A stretch of DNA of 64,000 bases from Agromyces terreus (GTDB lineage: Bacteria > Actinomycetota > Actinomycetes > Actinomycetales > Microbacteriaceae): the NCBI RefSeq assembly GCF_009749465.1, contig NZ_WBIS01000001.1, positions 434,001 through 498,000 on the forward strand, read 5' to 3'. The number at the start of each line of letters is the position of its first letter. Within the stretch, counting starts at the first letter, position 1. The notes below the pieces were generated by a model. The model was given only the letters and a program-made list of their open reading frames with translations, did no database searches and had not been told where the DNA came from. Shown piece after piece: positions 43,448 through 52,700 of this stretch. The position numbers were made by a program, and so were the translations under genes.

Positions 43448-44737
43448 TCAGACCGGCATCCGCTCGGGCAGCGCACTCGCGCGATCGAAGAGACGCTCGA
43501 ACACGATGCTCCGGTCGAACTGCAGGGCGTGGGCGCGGGCCGCCGCCGCACGCTCGGCCCGCTCGCCGGGCGAGAGCGCGAGCGCGGACTCGATGGCGTG
43601 CGCGATCGCGTCGGGGTCTTCGACGGGCACGATCGTCGCATGCTCGCCGACGGCCTCGAGGATGCCGCCCGTGTCGGTCGTGATGACGGTGCCGCCGCCC
43701 GCGAGCATCTGCTCGGCCAGCGCGATGCCGAACGTCTCGACGAACTCGGGTCGAGGCTTGCTCGGCAGCGCGTAGGCGGCGCAGCCGGCCATGAGGAACG
43801 GCTTCTCGGCGTCGTCGACGTCGTCGAGGAACACGATGCGGTCGGCCATCGGCGACGCCGCCGCCTGCTCCCGCAGTTCCTCGGCCTCGGGCCCGCGGCC
43901 CACGATCACGAGCTTCACCCAGGCGTCGACGGCTGCGCGCTCGAACCCGCGGATCAGGTCGTCGACGCCCTTCGCGCGGACGAGGCGCGAGAGGAAGAGC
44001 ACGTACCCGTCGCGTTCGAGGCCGCGCAGCCCGAGCGTGGCCTCGATGACGGCGTCGTCGAGGTCGAGGTACGCCGACGTGTCGATGGCGGGGTACGAGA
44101 TGCCGATGCGGGCACGGCACTGCTCGGCGAACGCCGTGCCGTGCGCAGCGTCGATCTCGGCGGACGACGACACGATGAGGTCCTTCGTGTACTGCGACAC
44201 CGCGACGAGGTGGTCCTGCGAGAGGTAGCTCGAGAGCACGTGCGCCGCGGCGCCGAAGCGGCCCTCGTCGACGCAGGAGCGCACCACGTTCGTGACATCC
44301 GACCCCACCGCCTCGGCGATGGTCGTGACGTTCACCGGCAGGCCGGTGTTCCACGCGGCGCGCACCGCGTCAGCCACGGCGATCGTGTGCGGGCTCAGGT
44401 AGAGCGACAGGCACACCGTCGGCACGCCGTCGGTGAACAGCTCGATCAGGCGGCCCGTGAGGCCGGCGACGTACCGACCGTCGGGCACCTTGTAGTCGCC
44501 CACCGGTGCCGGCCGCTCGACGATGATGCCGTCGCTGTACGGCAGCATCGTGTCGAGCGGTTTCAGCGGCAGGCCGGTCGCCTCGAGGCGCTCGATCGGC
44601 CAGGTGACGATGCGCACCTCGTCGAACCCGCGACGGATGGCGACCTCGGCGAGGTTGCGCCCCTCGACGGAGTGGCCGCAGATCACGGGGTCGGCGCGGT
44701 TGACGATGACGAGGCGGTTGCGAGGCGTGCTGCCCAT
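43448..44737 (-). CDS. Glycosyltransferase family 4
   Basis: 429 residues of the GT-B fold. The donor-side motif R-P-E-F-V-E-T-F-G-I-A-L-A-E (E-x7-E) near residue 335 and L-F-L-S-R-L-V-R-A-K-G-V near 252 are those of GT4 enzymes. The sugar and acceptor are unknown. 36 bp downstream of the GH92 gene on the same strand, so probably one transcript. Confidence 0.86.
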   Translation of the reverse strand: MGSTPRNRLVIVNRADPVICGHSVEGRNLAEVAIRRGFDEVRIVTWPIERLEATGLPLKPLDTMLPYSDGIIVERPAPVGDYKVPDGRYVAGLTGRLIELFTDGVPTVCLSLYLSPHTIAVADAVRAAWNTGLPVNVTTIAEAVGSDVTNVVRSCVDEGRFGAAAHVLSSYLSQDHLVAVSQYTKDLIVSSSAEIDAAHGTAFAEQCRARIGISYPAIDTSAYLDLDDAVIEATLGLRGLERDGYVLFLSRLVRAKGVDDLIRGFERAAVDAWVKLVIVGRGPEAEELREQAAASPMADRIVFLDDVDDAEKPFLMAGCAAYALPSKPRPEFVETFGIALAEQMLAGGGTVITTDTGGILEAVGEHATIVPVEDPDAIAHAIESALALSPGERAERAAAARAHALQFDRSIVFERLFDRASALPERMPV

Positions 44738-44773
44738 GACGAATCCTTCCTTCGGTGCTGGAGCGATGCCGGG

Positions 44774-46966
44774 TCAGCTCGGAAACGAGGGCGGGCGGGC
44801 GTTCGTGCCCCACGCGCTCGGCTCGGGTCCGAGCTCGATGCGTAATCGGCCCCCACGATGCACCTCGTCGCCGCGCAGCCATGTGCGGTCGATCGGGTCG
44901 CCGTTCAGGGTCGCGGCCTGCACGTACTGCGGCGGGCCGTCGCGTCGCGGCTCGACGAATCCGGTCGTCTCGATCTCGAGCTCGCCCCCGCCCATCGCGA
45001 TGCGGCTCTCGGCGAAGGCCGGGGCGTTCAGCAGGAACCGGTTCTGCCCGGCCACGGGGAACAGCCCGAGCGACGCCCAGACGTACCAGGAACTCAGCCC
45101 GCCGGAGTCGTCGTTGCCCGGCAGCCCGCCGCGGCCCGTGCCGAACTGCTGGTGCACCGCCGCATGCACGACCTCGGCCGTGCGATCGGGGCGCCCGGCG
45201 TAGTGGTACGCCCACGGCGCCTCCATGTCGGGCTCATTGTTCAGCCCCTCGAACCGGCCGAGCGCGTACCCCGCCGCGAGTTCCTCGAGCGAGGGGCGGA
45301 TGCCGGGTTGCACCACGGGTTCGGCGCCGAAGCCGAAGAACGCGTCGAGCATGCCGACGAATGCGTCGTCGCCGCCCGCGAGGTCGATGCGCGATCGCAT
45401 GTCGTGCAGCAACCGGAACGAGTAGTTGAACTTGCTGCCCTCGTAGAACGTCGAGTCGCGCAGGAGTCCCGTGGCGACGTCGAACGCGTTGATCCACTGT
45501 GCGGCGAGCGCGCCGAACTGTTCGACGAGCGCCCGGTCGCCGACTCGCTCGGCGACCTTGGCCGTGCACCAGTACCCGTGCGCGAGGTCGAGCGTATGGC
45601 TGATGGGCTCGGCGAAGCCGCGGAGCAGGAAATCCTCCCCGTAGGTGCGGCGGAGGTCGGCGTGCATGTTCACGAGCGCCCAGTCCCAGTCGATGCCGGG
45701 CAGGCCGAGCTGGCAGAGATCGGCGAGGAAGGTCTGCGCGAGGGCGCTGCCCTGCCGCGAGAAGCGGTCGCTTCCTCGCGCCATCCGGTATCCGATCGGG
45801 AAGTTGCCCTCCTCCTCGCAGATCGTGAGCAGTGCGTTGCCGAGTTCGACGGCGCGCTCGGGCACCAGCGCGGTGAGCAACGGCAACTGGGTGCGGTAGA
45901 TGTCCCACATGGTCGACAGGTCGAAGACGAAGGGACCGTCGGCCGGCCAGAACGGGCTCTCGTCGAGCGCGAGGCACGGTTTGATGAGCGAGTGGTAGAG
46001 CGCGGTCGAGAAGACGGTCTCGCGGTCGGTGCTGGGTGTGTCGACCGTGATCGACTTGAGCTGCTTGCGCCAGACCTTGCGCGTGCGTTCGCGCCGCACC
46101 GAGAACCGCTCGCGGCCCTCGCCGAGGTCGGCGCGCAGGTTGGCCCTGGCCTGATCGATGCCGCGCAGCGAGAAGCCGATGCGCAGCTCGACGGTCTCGC
46201 CGGGTTCGCTCGGGCCCGCCCACATGAGGCCGAACGGGCGCAGCGTGGTCGGGCGGATGTGATCGAACGCGAGCCGGGTGCCGCCCGGCATGAGCCGCCG
46301 GTCGTACCAGAGCATCTGCCGCCACGAGTGGGCGTCGCACTCGATGTAGACGGCGAGCGGGGTGCCCTCGACGACGATCTCGCCCTGGGCGATGCCCGGC
46401 CCGATCGACTCGAGCCTGGCGCGCAGCGGGATCGTCTCGCCGTGGGGGATGCCGAGCCCGCCGAGCGAGAAGTCGATCACGATACGGGCGTCGCGGTGGC
46501 GCGGGAAGGTGTAGCGGTGGACCGCCGACTTCGGCCCCACGGTGAGCTCGCCGCGCACGCCGCTGTCGAGGGTCGCCGAGTAGTACCCGGGTTCGGCCGA
46601 CTCCTCGCCGATCTCCCAGGTGCGCCCCAGAACGTCGAGCGGTTCGAGCATCGGGGTCACGCGGAAGTAGTTGTAGTACTTGCGGATGGCCCCGGTGCCC
46701 GACTGCTGGAAGTGCGTGAATCCGGATGCCACGGACCGGTCGTGGATCATTGTCGGCACCCCCTCGGTGATGAGGTCGTAGCGGCCGTAGCCGGTCGGGT
46801 AGGCGCCCGAGTACGCGCATGCCGAGACCATCCCGAGGGGGTACGTGGCACCGGGGTGGGTGTTGCCCACCTGCGGCTTCGGCCACCACCACCTCGCCGC
46901 GAGCCCGGTGGCCGGCGGCAGCGTCGTCACCTCGGTGCCGATGAACGGGTCGACGCGGCCCGTCAC
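44774..46966 (-). CDS. GH92-family glycoside hydrolase (alpha-mannosidase type)
   Basis: 730 residues, near full length for the family. The N-terminus begins D-P-F-I-G-T (a GH92 hallmark) with N-T-H-P-G-A-T near residue 35. T-M-W-D-I-Y-R-T-Q near 350 and G-N-D-D-S-G-G-L-S-S-W near 628 match the catalytic-domain landmarks of calcium-dependent exo-alpha-mannosidases. No signal peptide is seen, so the enzyme appears cytoplasmic, unlike many GH92 members. The GTG start follows GAGGGG. Confidence 0.88.
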   Translation of the reverse strand: MTGRVDPFIGTEVTTLPPATGLAARWWWPKPQVGNTHPGATYPLGMVSACAYSGAYPTGYGRYDLITEGVPTMIHDRSVASGFTHFQQSGTGAIRKYYNYFRVTPMLEPLDVLGRTWEIGEESAEPGYYSATLDSGVRGELTVGPKSAVHRYTFPRHRDARIVIDFSLGGLGIPHGETIPLRARLESIGPGIAQGEIVVEGTPLAVYIECDAHSWRQMLWYDRRLMPGGTRLAFDHIRPTTLRPFGLMWAGPSEPGETVELRIGFSLRGIDQARANLRADLGEGRERFSVRRERTRKVWRKQLKSITVDTPSTDRETVFSTALYHSLIKPCLALDESPFWPADGPFVFDLSTMWDIYRTQLPLLTALVPERAVELGNALLTICEEEGNFPIGYRMARGSDRFSRQGSALAQTFLADLCQLGLPGIDWDWALVNMHADLRRTYGEDFLLRGFAEPISHTLDLAHGYWCTAKVAERVGDRALVEQFGALAAQWINAFDVATGLLRDSTFYEGSKFNYSFRLLHDMRSRIDLAGGDDAFVGMLDAFFGFGAEPVVQPGIRPSLEELAAGYALGRFEGLNNEPDMEAPWAYHYAGRPDRTAEVVHAAVHQQFGTGRGGLPGNDDSGGLSSWYVWASLGLFPVAGQNRFLLNAPAFAESRIAMGGGELEIETTGFVEPRRDGPPQYVQAATLNGDPIDRTWLRGDEVHRGGRLRIELGPEPSAWGTNARPPSFPS

Positions 46967-47251
46967 TCGTGCCCCTCGGCTGCCCGACGGTCGGCGGGTC
47001 CGCCGATCCGCAGCTCGTCGCCCTGCTCGGTTCTCATGTGTGGACGTTACGTCGCCCCGCGCGTCGGTGGGTTACGGGCGTATGAATGATGACGGTCGGA
47101 TGTCGGTGGCATCCGGCGTCCTCGGGAATGACACCGCCTCGTCGGTGTTGTAGTCTGTAAGGCCGCGCAACCTCCGGGTTCGCGCGGGAGTTGGCAATTC
47201 CACAGCGTGCGACAACGGCTCGCCGAACCGGTACGACCGGGCGGTGTCCAT
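46967..47251. other. Intergenic region holding the tmRNA promoter
   Basis: No convincing gene on either strand. The tmRNA promoter must lie here. TTGTAG/TAGTCT and TTGGCA-type hexamers occur between 47145 and 47240, but none is clearly superior, so no exact promoter is called. Confidence 0.5.
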
Positions 47252-47621
47252 GGGGATGATCGGTTTCGACATCGTCTGTGTACCCACGAGAAGCGGGCCG
47301 AGGATCCAGGGTTATCTCGTAAACGATCTCTGGAAAACAATAACTGCCAATAAGTCGCAGTCTGACTTCGCCCTCGCTGCCTAAGCGAGCTCGATAGTCC
47401 GTCAGCCCGGGTTCGTTTCCGCCCCGGTCGCTGGCGTCATTTAGGAAACTCGCTGTGCGTCGTCGCCTGAGCGACGTACGGGACTTTCTTCAGGCTGGGC
47501 CTGTCGACTTAGGTGCCTGTGGCAAAGGTCGGGGCCGAGCAGAACGCTTGCACAGGATGCGCCCGGAGAAGGCGTGGAAACTCAGCGATGGACGGGGGTT
47601 CAATTCCCCCCATCTCCACCA
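47252..47621 (+). ncRNA. ssrA: tmRNA (SsrA)
   Basis: 370 nt. The 5' end GGGGATG pairs with CATCTCC near the 3' end to form the tRNA-like acceptor, and CCA is encoded at 47619-47621. G-A-T-C-G-G-T-T-T-C-G-A-C near the 5' end and GGTTCAATTCC in the T-arm are standard. The tag frame at 47346-47384 encodes ANKSQSDFALAA then TAA, with the typical ALAA degradation signal. Its 3' end is the attachment site of the adjacent island. Confidence 0.96.
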
Positions 47622-47641
47622 TCGGCCGTTGTCGCACGTTG
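47601..47641 (+). repeat. Left attachment repeat (attL-like)
   Basis: 41-bp direct repeat starting CAATTCCCCCC and ending GTCGCACGTTG, identical to 57392-57432. Its first 21 bp are the tmRNA 3' end. Confidence 0.93.
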
Positions 47642-47643
47642 AA

Positions 47644-47690
47644 GCCCCGCGATCCCTCACGAGAGTATGGATCGCGGGGCTTTCGTTTGT
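47644..47690 (+). terminator. Terminator supplied by the island after tmRNA
   Basis: 12-bp perfect stem (47644-47655 with 47669-47680), then TTTCGTTT. It begins 3 nt inside the left repeat, so it belongs to the island and takes over termination of the tmRNA gene. Confidence 0.8.
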
Positions 47691-47826
47691 CTTCGGAGCG
47701 GTAGCGCGAGACCGAATCGCCCACAAATCGCCAACAGGACTCTGTCCGCGACGTCGAGCGCCGTGGTGAATCACGAGTTCCCACCGGGCTGCGGGTTCGC
47801 GCGACGCAGATGCTTGCTCTGCAGGT

Positions 47827-48370
47827 CGTGAAGGCCAGATCGTCGGCGCGCATGCCGCGACACAACTGCTTGAGCGGGTCCTCGAGGAAGGTCGGGAACG
47901 GCACCAGCCGGCGCCCCCGGTTCTTCGGGGTGCCGAGCACGTGTTCCTTCGACCTCGATCGCCGCCCGCTGCACCTGGATCCGGTTTCTCGGGAGGAGGA
48001 TGTCGCTCACGTGCACGCCGAACGCTTCGCTAGAGCGGAGGACGCAGTACGAGAGCACGAGGATCAGGGTCTTATGCGTGTCGTTGTCGGCCGCCTCGGC
48101 GAGGCCTACGACCTCGCTGTGGGTCAGGTAGCGCCGCGGCTTCTGCGACCGGTTCGGGGGTAGATTCTGAGCGCCGCGAGCGACGGCTCGAGGCATGCGT
48201 CCGACGCGCACAGCCGTGTCTAGGATGCCAGCGAGCACGCCGAGCACGCCGAGCACGCCGAGCACGCCGAGCACGCCGAGCACGCCGAGCGCGCGAAAGG
48301 CGACGCTTGCAGACCGTGGGCTTGCCGGGCTAGCGCTCCAGGTCGGTCGAATGCAGGAATTCTCCTGGCT
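47827..48370 (-). pseudogene. Tyrosine recombinase (integrase) remnant
   Basis: In one frame the translation reads like an integrase core-binding region (A-F-R-A-L-G-V-L then A-G-I-L-D-T-A-V-R) and the start of the catalytic domain (R-R-Y-L-T-H-S-E-V, then L-S-Y-C-V-L-R-S-S-E with the first catalytic Arg). Near 47945 it shifts to a second frame, which continues V-L-G-T-P-K-N-R and V-P-F-P-T-F-L-E-D-P-L. The H-x-x-R and Tyr motifs are missing, and a stop truncates the N-terminus near 48371. A 9-bp repeat has expanded in the core-binding part. Clearly non-functional. Confidence 0.82.
48233..48286. repeat. 9-bp tandem repeat inside the integrase remnant
   Basis: Six perfect copies of GAGCACGCC. 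On the minus strand they encode repeated Gly-Val-Leu, in frame with the integrase remnant. Confidence 0.93.
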
Positions 48371-48598
48371 TCAACGTCCGTCGAGGATCGAGGAACTTGG
48401 GCTGCGGAACACCGCGTCCCCAAGGGAGCCCGCAGTCGCTTGCAGTTCCTCTTGACGAATTGGCACGCCCACGATGCCCCCTTCGACCGATGTATCGGTC
48501 ACATCGAGGATCCTGGAGTGAACGAGAACAGCGCGAAGAGTATTCGGCAGGGATGGCGGGATCCGCCGGAGGAACGGCCCGTTTGGTCCGCTCAGGGC

Positions 48599-49561
48599 CT
48601 AGGCGGGCGGCTGGATGCGCTGGTGGTCGCGTCGATAGAGCGTGGGGGTGGTCCCAAGCTGGTCCCTGTAGCGCTTGCGCATGCTCGAAGCCGAGCCGAA
48701 CCCGCTATCGCGCGCGATCGACTCGAGGTCCAACGACGTCGTCTCCAGAAGGCGCCGGCTGGCGAGCATCCTTTGACCCGCGAGCCACTTCATCGGCGTG
48801 GTGCCTGTTTCCTGGGCGAACCGACGGGTGAAGCTACGTCGAGACATGTGCGTGTGGTCGGCCAGTTCAGTGATGGAGAAGTCGGTGCTGAGGTTGCTGC
48901 CCATGTACTCGAGGACGCGCGCGATGCCGTCCTTCGTGTCTCGTGGTACCGGGCGCTCGATGTACTGGCGCTGATCTCCGTCTCGAACCGGCGCGACGAC
49001 CATGTGGCGAGCGAGAGTGTTCGCCGCCACCGTTCCCAGTTCCTTGCGGATGATGTGCAGCGATGCATCGACGCCGGCCGCGGTGCCAGCGCTAGTGATC
49101 AGGTTGCCGTCCTCGACGTAGAGCACGTCCTCGTGCACGCGGGCGGACGGGTGACGCGCCCGAAGCTCATGGATGTACTTCCAGTGCGTCGCGCAGTCTC
49201 TGCCGTCAAGCAGTCCCGCTGCCCCCAGAATGAAGGCTCCGGAGCAGATGCTCAGAATCGTCTTGCCCTCGGCATCCGCGCGCCGGAGAGCGGCGAGCAG
49301 TTCAGGGGGATAGTTCGTCCGTAGAGATGCTGCGGGCACGGCGATCAGGTCGGCGTCATCGAAGATCGACAAGTCGAACTCCGGCGTGATCTGAGGTCCG
49401 GCCGCAGTTGTCAGCGGTACGCCGGCTTCAACTCCGCACACGCGGAATTGGAAGTCTGGGATATCGGGGTCGTTGCGTCGTCCACCGAAGACCTCGCAGA
49501 TCACTCCGAATTCGAACACGGCGAGCTGGTCGACGATGGGTACCGCGATCGCGTTGAGCAC
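48599..49561 (-). CDS. GlxA family transcriptional regulator
   Basis: 320 residues. Residues 1-190 form a DJ-1/PfpI-like sensor domain with the nucleophile elbow S-I-C-S-G-A-F near residue 105. Residues 215-310 are an AraC-type double helix-turn-helix (M-S-R-R-S-F-T-R-R-F and I-A-R-D-S-G-F-G-S). The ligand is unknown. The GTG is 6 nt after TAGGCT. Divergent from the DUF11 gene, with 226 nt between starts, so it may control it; this is inference from position. Confidence 0.9.
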   Translation of the reverse strand: MLNAIAVPIVDQLAVFEFGVICEVFGGRRNDPDIPDFQFRVCGVEAGVPLTTAAGPQITPEFDLSIFDDADLIAVPAASLRTNYPPELLAALRRADAEGKTILSICSGAFILGAAGLLDGRDCATHWKYIHELRARHPSARVHEDVLYVEDGNLITSAGTAAGVDASLHIIRKELGTVAANTLARHMVVAPVRDGDQRQYIERPVPRDTKDGIARVLEYMGSNLSTDFSITELADHTHMSRRSFTRRFAQETGTTPMKWLAGQRMLASRRLLETTSLDLESIARDSGFGSASSMRKRYRDQLGTTPTLYRRDHQRIQPPA

Positions 49562-49567
49562 GCTGCC

Positions 49568-49573
49568 AGCCTA
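49568..49573 (-). promoter_or_regulatory. -10 element of the GlxA-family gene
   Basis: TAGGCT on the minus strand, 6 nt before the GTG. Confidence 0.5.
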
Positions 49574-49775
49574 TGCACTGACGAGCACAGTTGGCCGTCT
49601 CTGCGCTAAAAGTGGCCTCACCCGACCCCCGCGACGCTGTGCATTCCGTTTTGCTTGAGAAGCGATCGCGAGAGCTGCGGCGCATAGTCGGTTGGGGGAA
49701 GCCGTGGCAAAGAGTGGATTTCACGAGGAAGCATCCGGGAACTCTCGCTTCTGTTTCATGTCCGGCCAGACTCGC

Positions 49776-49781
49776 TAGGTT
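49776..49781 (+). promoter_or_regulatory. -10 element of the DUF11 surface protein gene
   Basis: TAGGTT. A GTG begins immediately after it, but a second in-frame GTG at 49788 has the 6-nt spacing seen at other genes here, and is taken as the start. Confidence 0.5.
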
Positions 49782-49787
49782 GTGACT

Positions 49788-52700
49788 GTGCTCGAGGGGA
49801 GAGAAAGCGGACGCCTGAGGTTCGTCATCGTCGCCGTGGTCGTGGCACTGATTGCGGCGATGGTCCCCGTGGTCTCCACGGCCGCGCCGATCGCGCCCTT
49901 CGCCGCCCGGTTCTCGGCCGATGACAACGGCACGATACGCATCTTCGGCAACAACCTCCTGTCGTGTCCGACGTCCGACTCCCGGTGCGCGGGTGCGCGA
50001 GCGGGCACGACGAGCCTCAACAACAATTCCTTCGCGATGACAAACCTCGATACCGACGGGGTGGCAGGAACGTTCAACTCGTCGTCGGCGACGGTCGCCG
50101 GCCCCGCGGGCTCCGAGGTTCTCTGGGCTGGACTCTACTGGGGAGCGCGGTTGTCGCGCGGCACAGGCGGTGAGATCGGCAGCGGTGCGCGTCAGCAGAT
50201 GTCGCTGCGGCTGCCCGGAGCGGGCAGTTACCAGACCGTCACGTCGCAGGTGGGGTTCGGCCCGACAGTCGGCGACCAGGCGTATCAGGAGTTCGCCGAT
50301 GTCACGGCCCTGGTCCAGGCTGCCGGTCAGGGCGTGTACTGGGGAGCGAACGTGGTGGCGGGGACAGGGGAGGACCGCTACGCCGGATGGTCGCTCGTCG
50401 TGGTGTTCCGTGCTCCGAGTCTGCCGCTCCGAAACCTCACGGTGTTCGATGGGTTCGCCGATGTCGGCCGAAACGAACCTCAGCAGGTCGTGCTCTCGGG
50501 CTTCCGCGTGCCGGTGAACGGTCCGGTCGACACCCAACTCGGGATGGTCGCCTACGAGGGCGACTTCTCGACGTCGGGCGACAACGCCCGACTCAACGAG
50601 ACGCTGCTCTCGACGACGCCACTCTCGCGCGGCAGCAACTTCTTCAACGGCACCAATGACGACAACGGCACGAGCGTCGCGTCCCGAACGCCCGCCCACG
50701 TGAACATGCTCGGCTACGACGTCAAGAACCTCCCCGCGAACGGCATCCCGAACGGTGCGACGAGCGCGACGCTCTCGTTTGAGAGCACTGGCGACCGGTA
50801 CTTCCCCGGTGTCGCCACCACAGCAATCCGCTTGTTCGCGCCCGACTTCACCACGAGCACCAAGACCGTGGTCGATCTGGCAGGCCGCAACCCGGGCTTT
50901 CCCGGCGACGAGCTTCAGTACACCCTCACATACCCCAACACTGGGCAAGATCCCGCTGTCGACGTGACCATGACCGACACGCTTCCACCCGGCACGACCT
51001 TCGTGTCCGCGACGCCGTCGAGCGGCTCGTGTGTGGGGGCAGGCTCGGTCGTGGAGTGCGACGTGGGCACGATTCCCGTTGGCGGAGTGTGGTCGGCGAC
51101 CGTCCGCGTGCTCGTGGGTCCGGATGCGGGCGGTACGACGCTCCGGAACGCCGCGGTGCTCGACTACACGGCGCAGACCCTCGATCGCGACCTCACGTAC
51201 GTAGTCGCGCCTGCGGAGATCGCGATCTCCGCTCAGGCAGACCTCTCGGTCGACAAGACGATGGAGCCCGACCCCGCATTCGCCGGCGGCGAGGTCACGG
51301 CGACGATCGTGGTGGCCAACGACGGTCCGAACAGCGCGCGGGACGTGGTGGTGGAGGATCGGCTTCCTGTCGGCGCTGAGGTCGTCTCGATCGACGCCGA
51401 GCAAGGTTCGTGCGACGAACGGGCAGCGGTCGTCACGTGTGCGCTCGGGTCGCTGGCAACCGGGGCTGTGGTCACCGTCACCCTCGTGCTCGCGACGCAA
51501 CCGGACACCACCGCAGCCTCACTGGTCAACGTGGCCTCGGTCTCGTCGCCCACAGCGGATCCTGACTTGGGCGACAACACCTCGGGCGCGAGCGTGGCGC
51601 TTACACGGGCGGCCAACCTCGTCGTGACGAAGGATGCCGCCGACACCGAGGTCGTGCCCGGCGCGACGACGAGCTACACGATCACAGTCGTCAACGATGG
51701 CCCCTCGTCGGCCGACGACGTGGTGATCGCCGACGCGGTGGGCGACGAACGCCTCATTCTCACCGCGGCGAGCCTATCTGGGGCCACCTGCACCTTCGCG
51801 GCGTCCGCGGCGACGTGCGAACTGGCCGCACTCGCTCCCGGTGCCTCCGCCACCATGACGGTCGAGGCGCGGCTCTCGCCTGACGCACCCGGAGCACTCG
51901 CGCTCCTCAACACGGCCACCGTCTCCTCGGCGACTGCCGACCTCAACCCCGATGACAACGTGGCGACCGCCACCGTCAGCGCCGCCGAGCCCTCGGCCGA
52001 CGTCGCTGTCGAGAAGTCCGTCGGCGACATCGTCGCCGGCGGCCAGGCGACCTACACGGTCGAGGTCGTCAACGTGGGGCCCTCCACGGCGTCCACTGTC
52101 GCCCTCGAAGACGTCCTTCCCGACGGATTCACTGCGGTGCGAGCGATCTCGAGCCGCGGTACCTGCGAGATCGCCGCCGCGGTGACGTGCGACTTGGGCG
52201 ATCTTCCCGGCCCCGATGGATCCGGAGTGGTCTCATCAGCCACGATCACGATCGTGGCCGATGTCTCTCCGACGCAGCCCGCGGAGGATGTCTCCAACAC
52301 GGCATCCATCGAAACCGCGACGGCCGACCCCGATTCCACCGATGACGCCTCCACAGCCACTGCGACCGTGCAGGCGGTCGCCGACCTCGCCGTCACGAAG
52401 AGCGCCGACCCCGTGCAGCCGGCTGCGGGAACCGATGTCACGTTCACCGTCGGCGTGACCAACCGCGGCCCCTCCGCAGCCGCCGACGTGGTGCTCACCG
52501 ACTCTCTGCCCACGGGGCTGGTGCTCGCAGCAGTGAACCCTGGTGCGGGCATTGCCTGCTCGGCGGCCGGGACGACCCTCACCTGCGATGCCAGGAGCCT
52601 CGACGTCGGCGCGACTGCGACGGTCGGCATCGTGATGACGGTGCCGCCCGATTTCGATCTCGACGCCGGCGCGGTGAACACCGCATCCGTGGCATCGGCT

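Noticed and set aside
47072..47287. 71-codon frame antisense to the tmRNA 5' end
   Set aside because: Reads somewhat like a protein, but overlaps the conserved tmRNA start and promoter and has no ribosome site.
47455..47769. 104-codon frame within and beyond tmRNA
   Set aside because: It lies inside the structured RNA and across the left attachment repeat.
48233..48286. CRISPR-like array
   Set aside because: The 9-bp units are contiguous without spacers; it is a simple tandem repeat.
48195..48455. Plus-strand Ser-Thr-Pro repeat protein in the island
   Set aside because: The repeats are the antisense reading of the integrase GVL expansion; no start signal.
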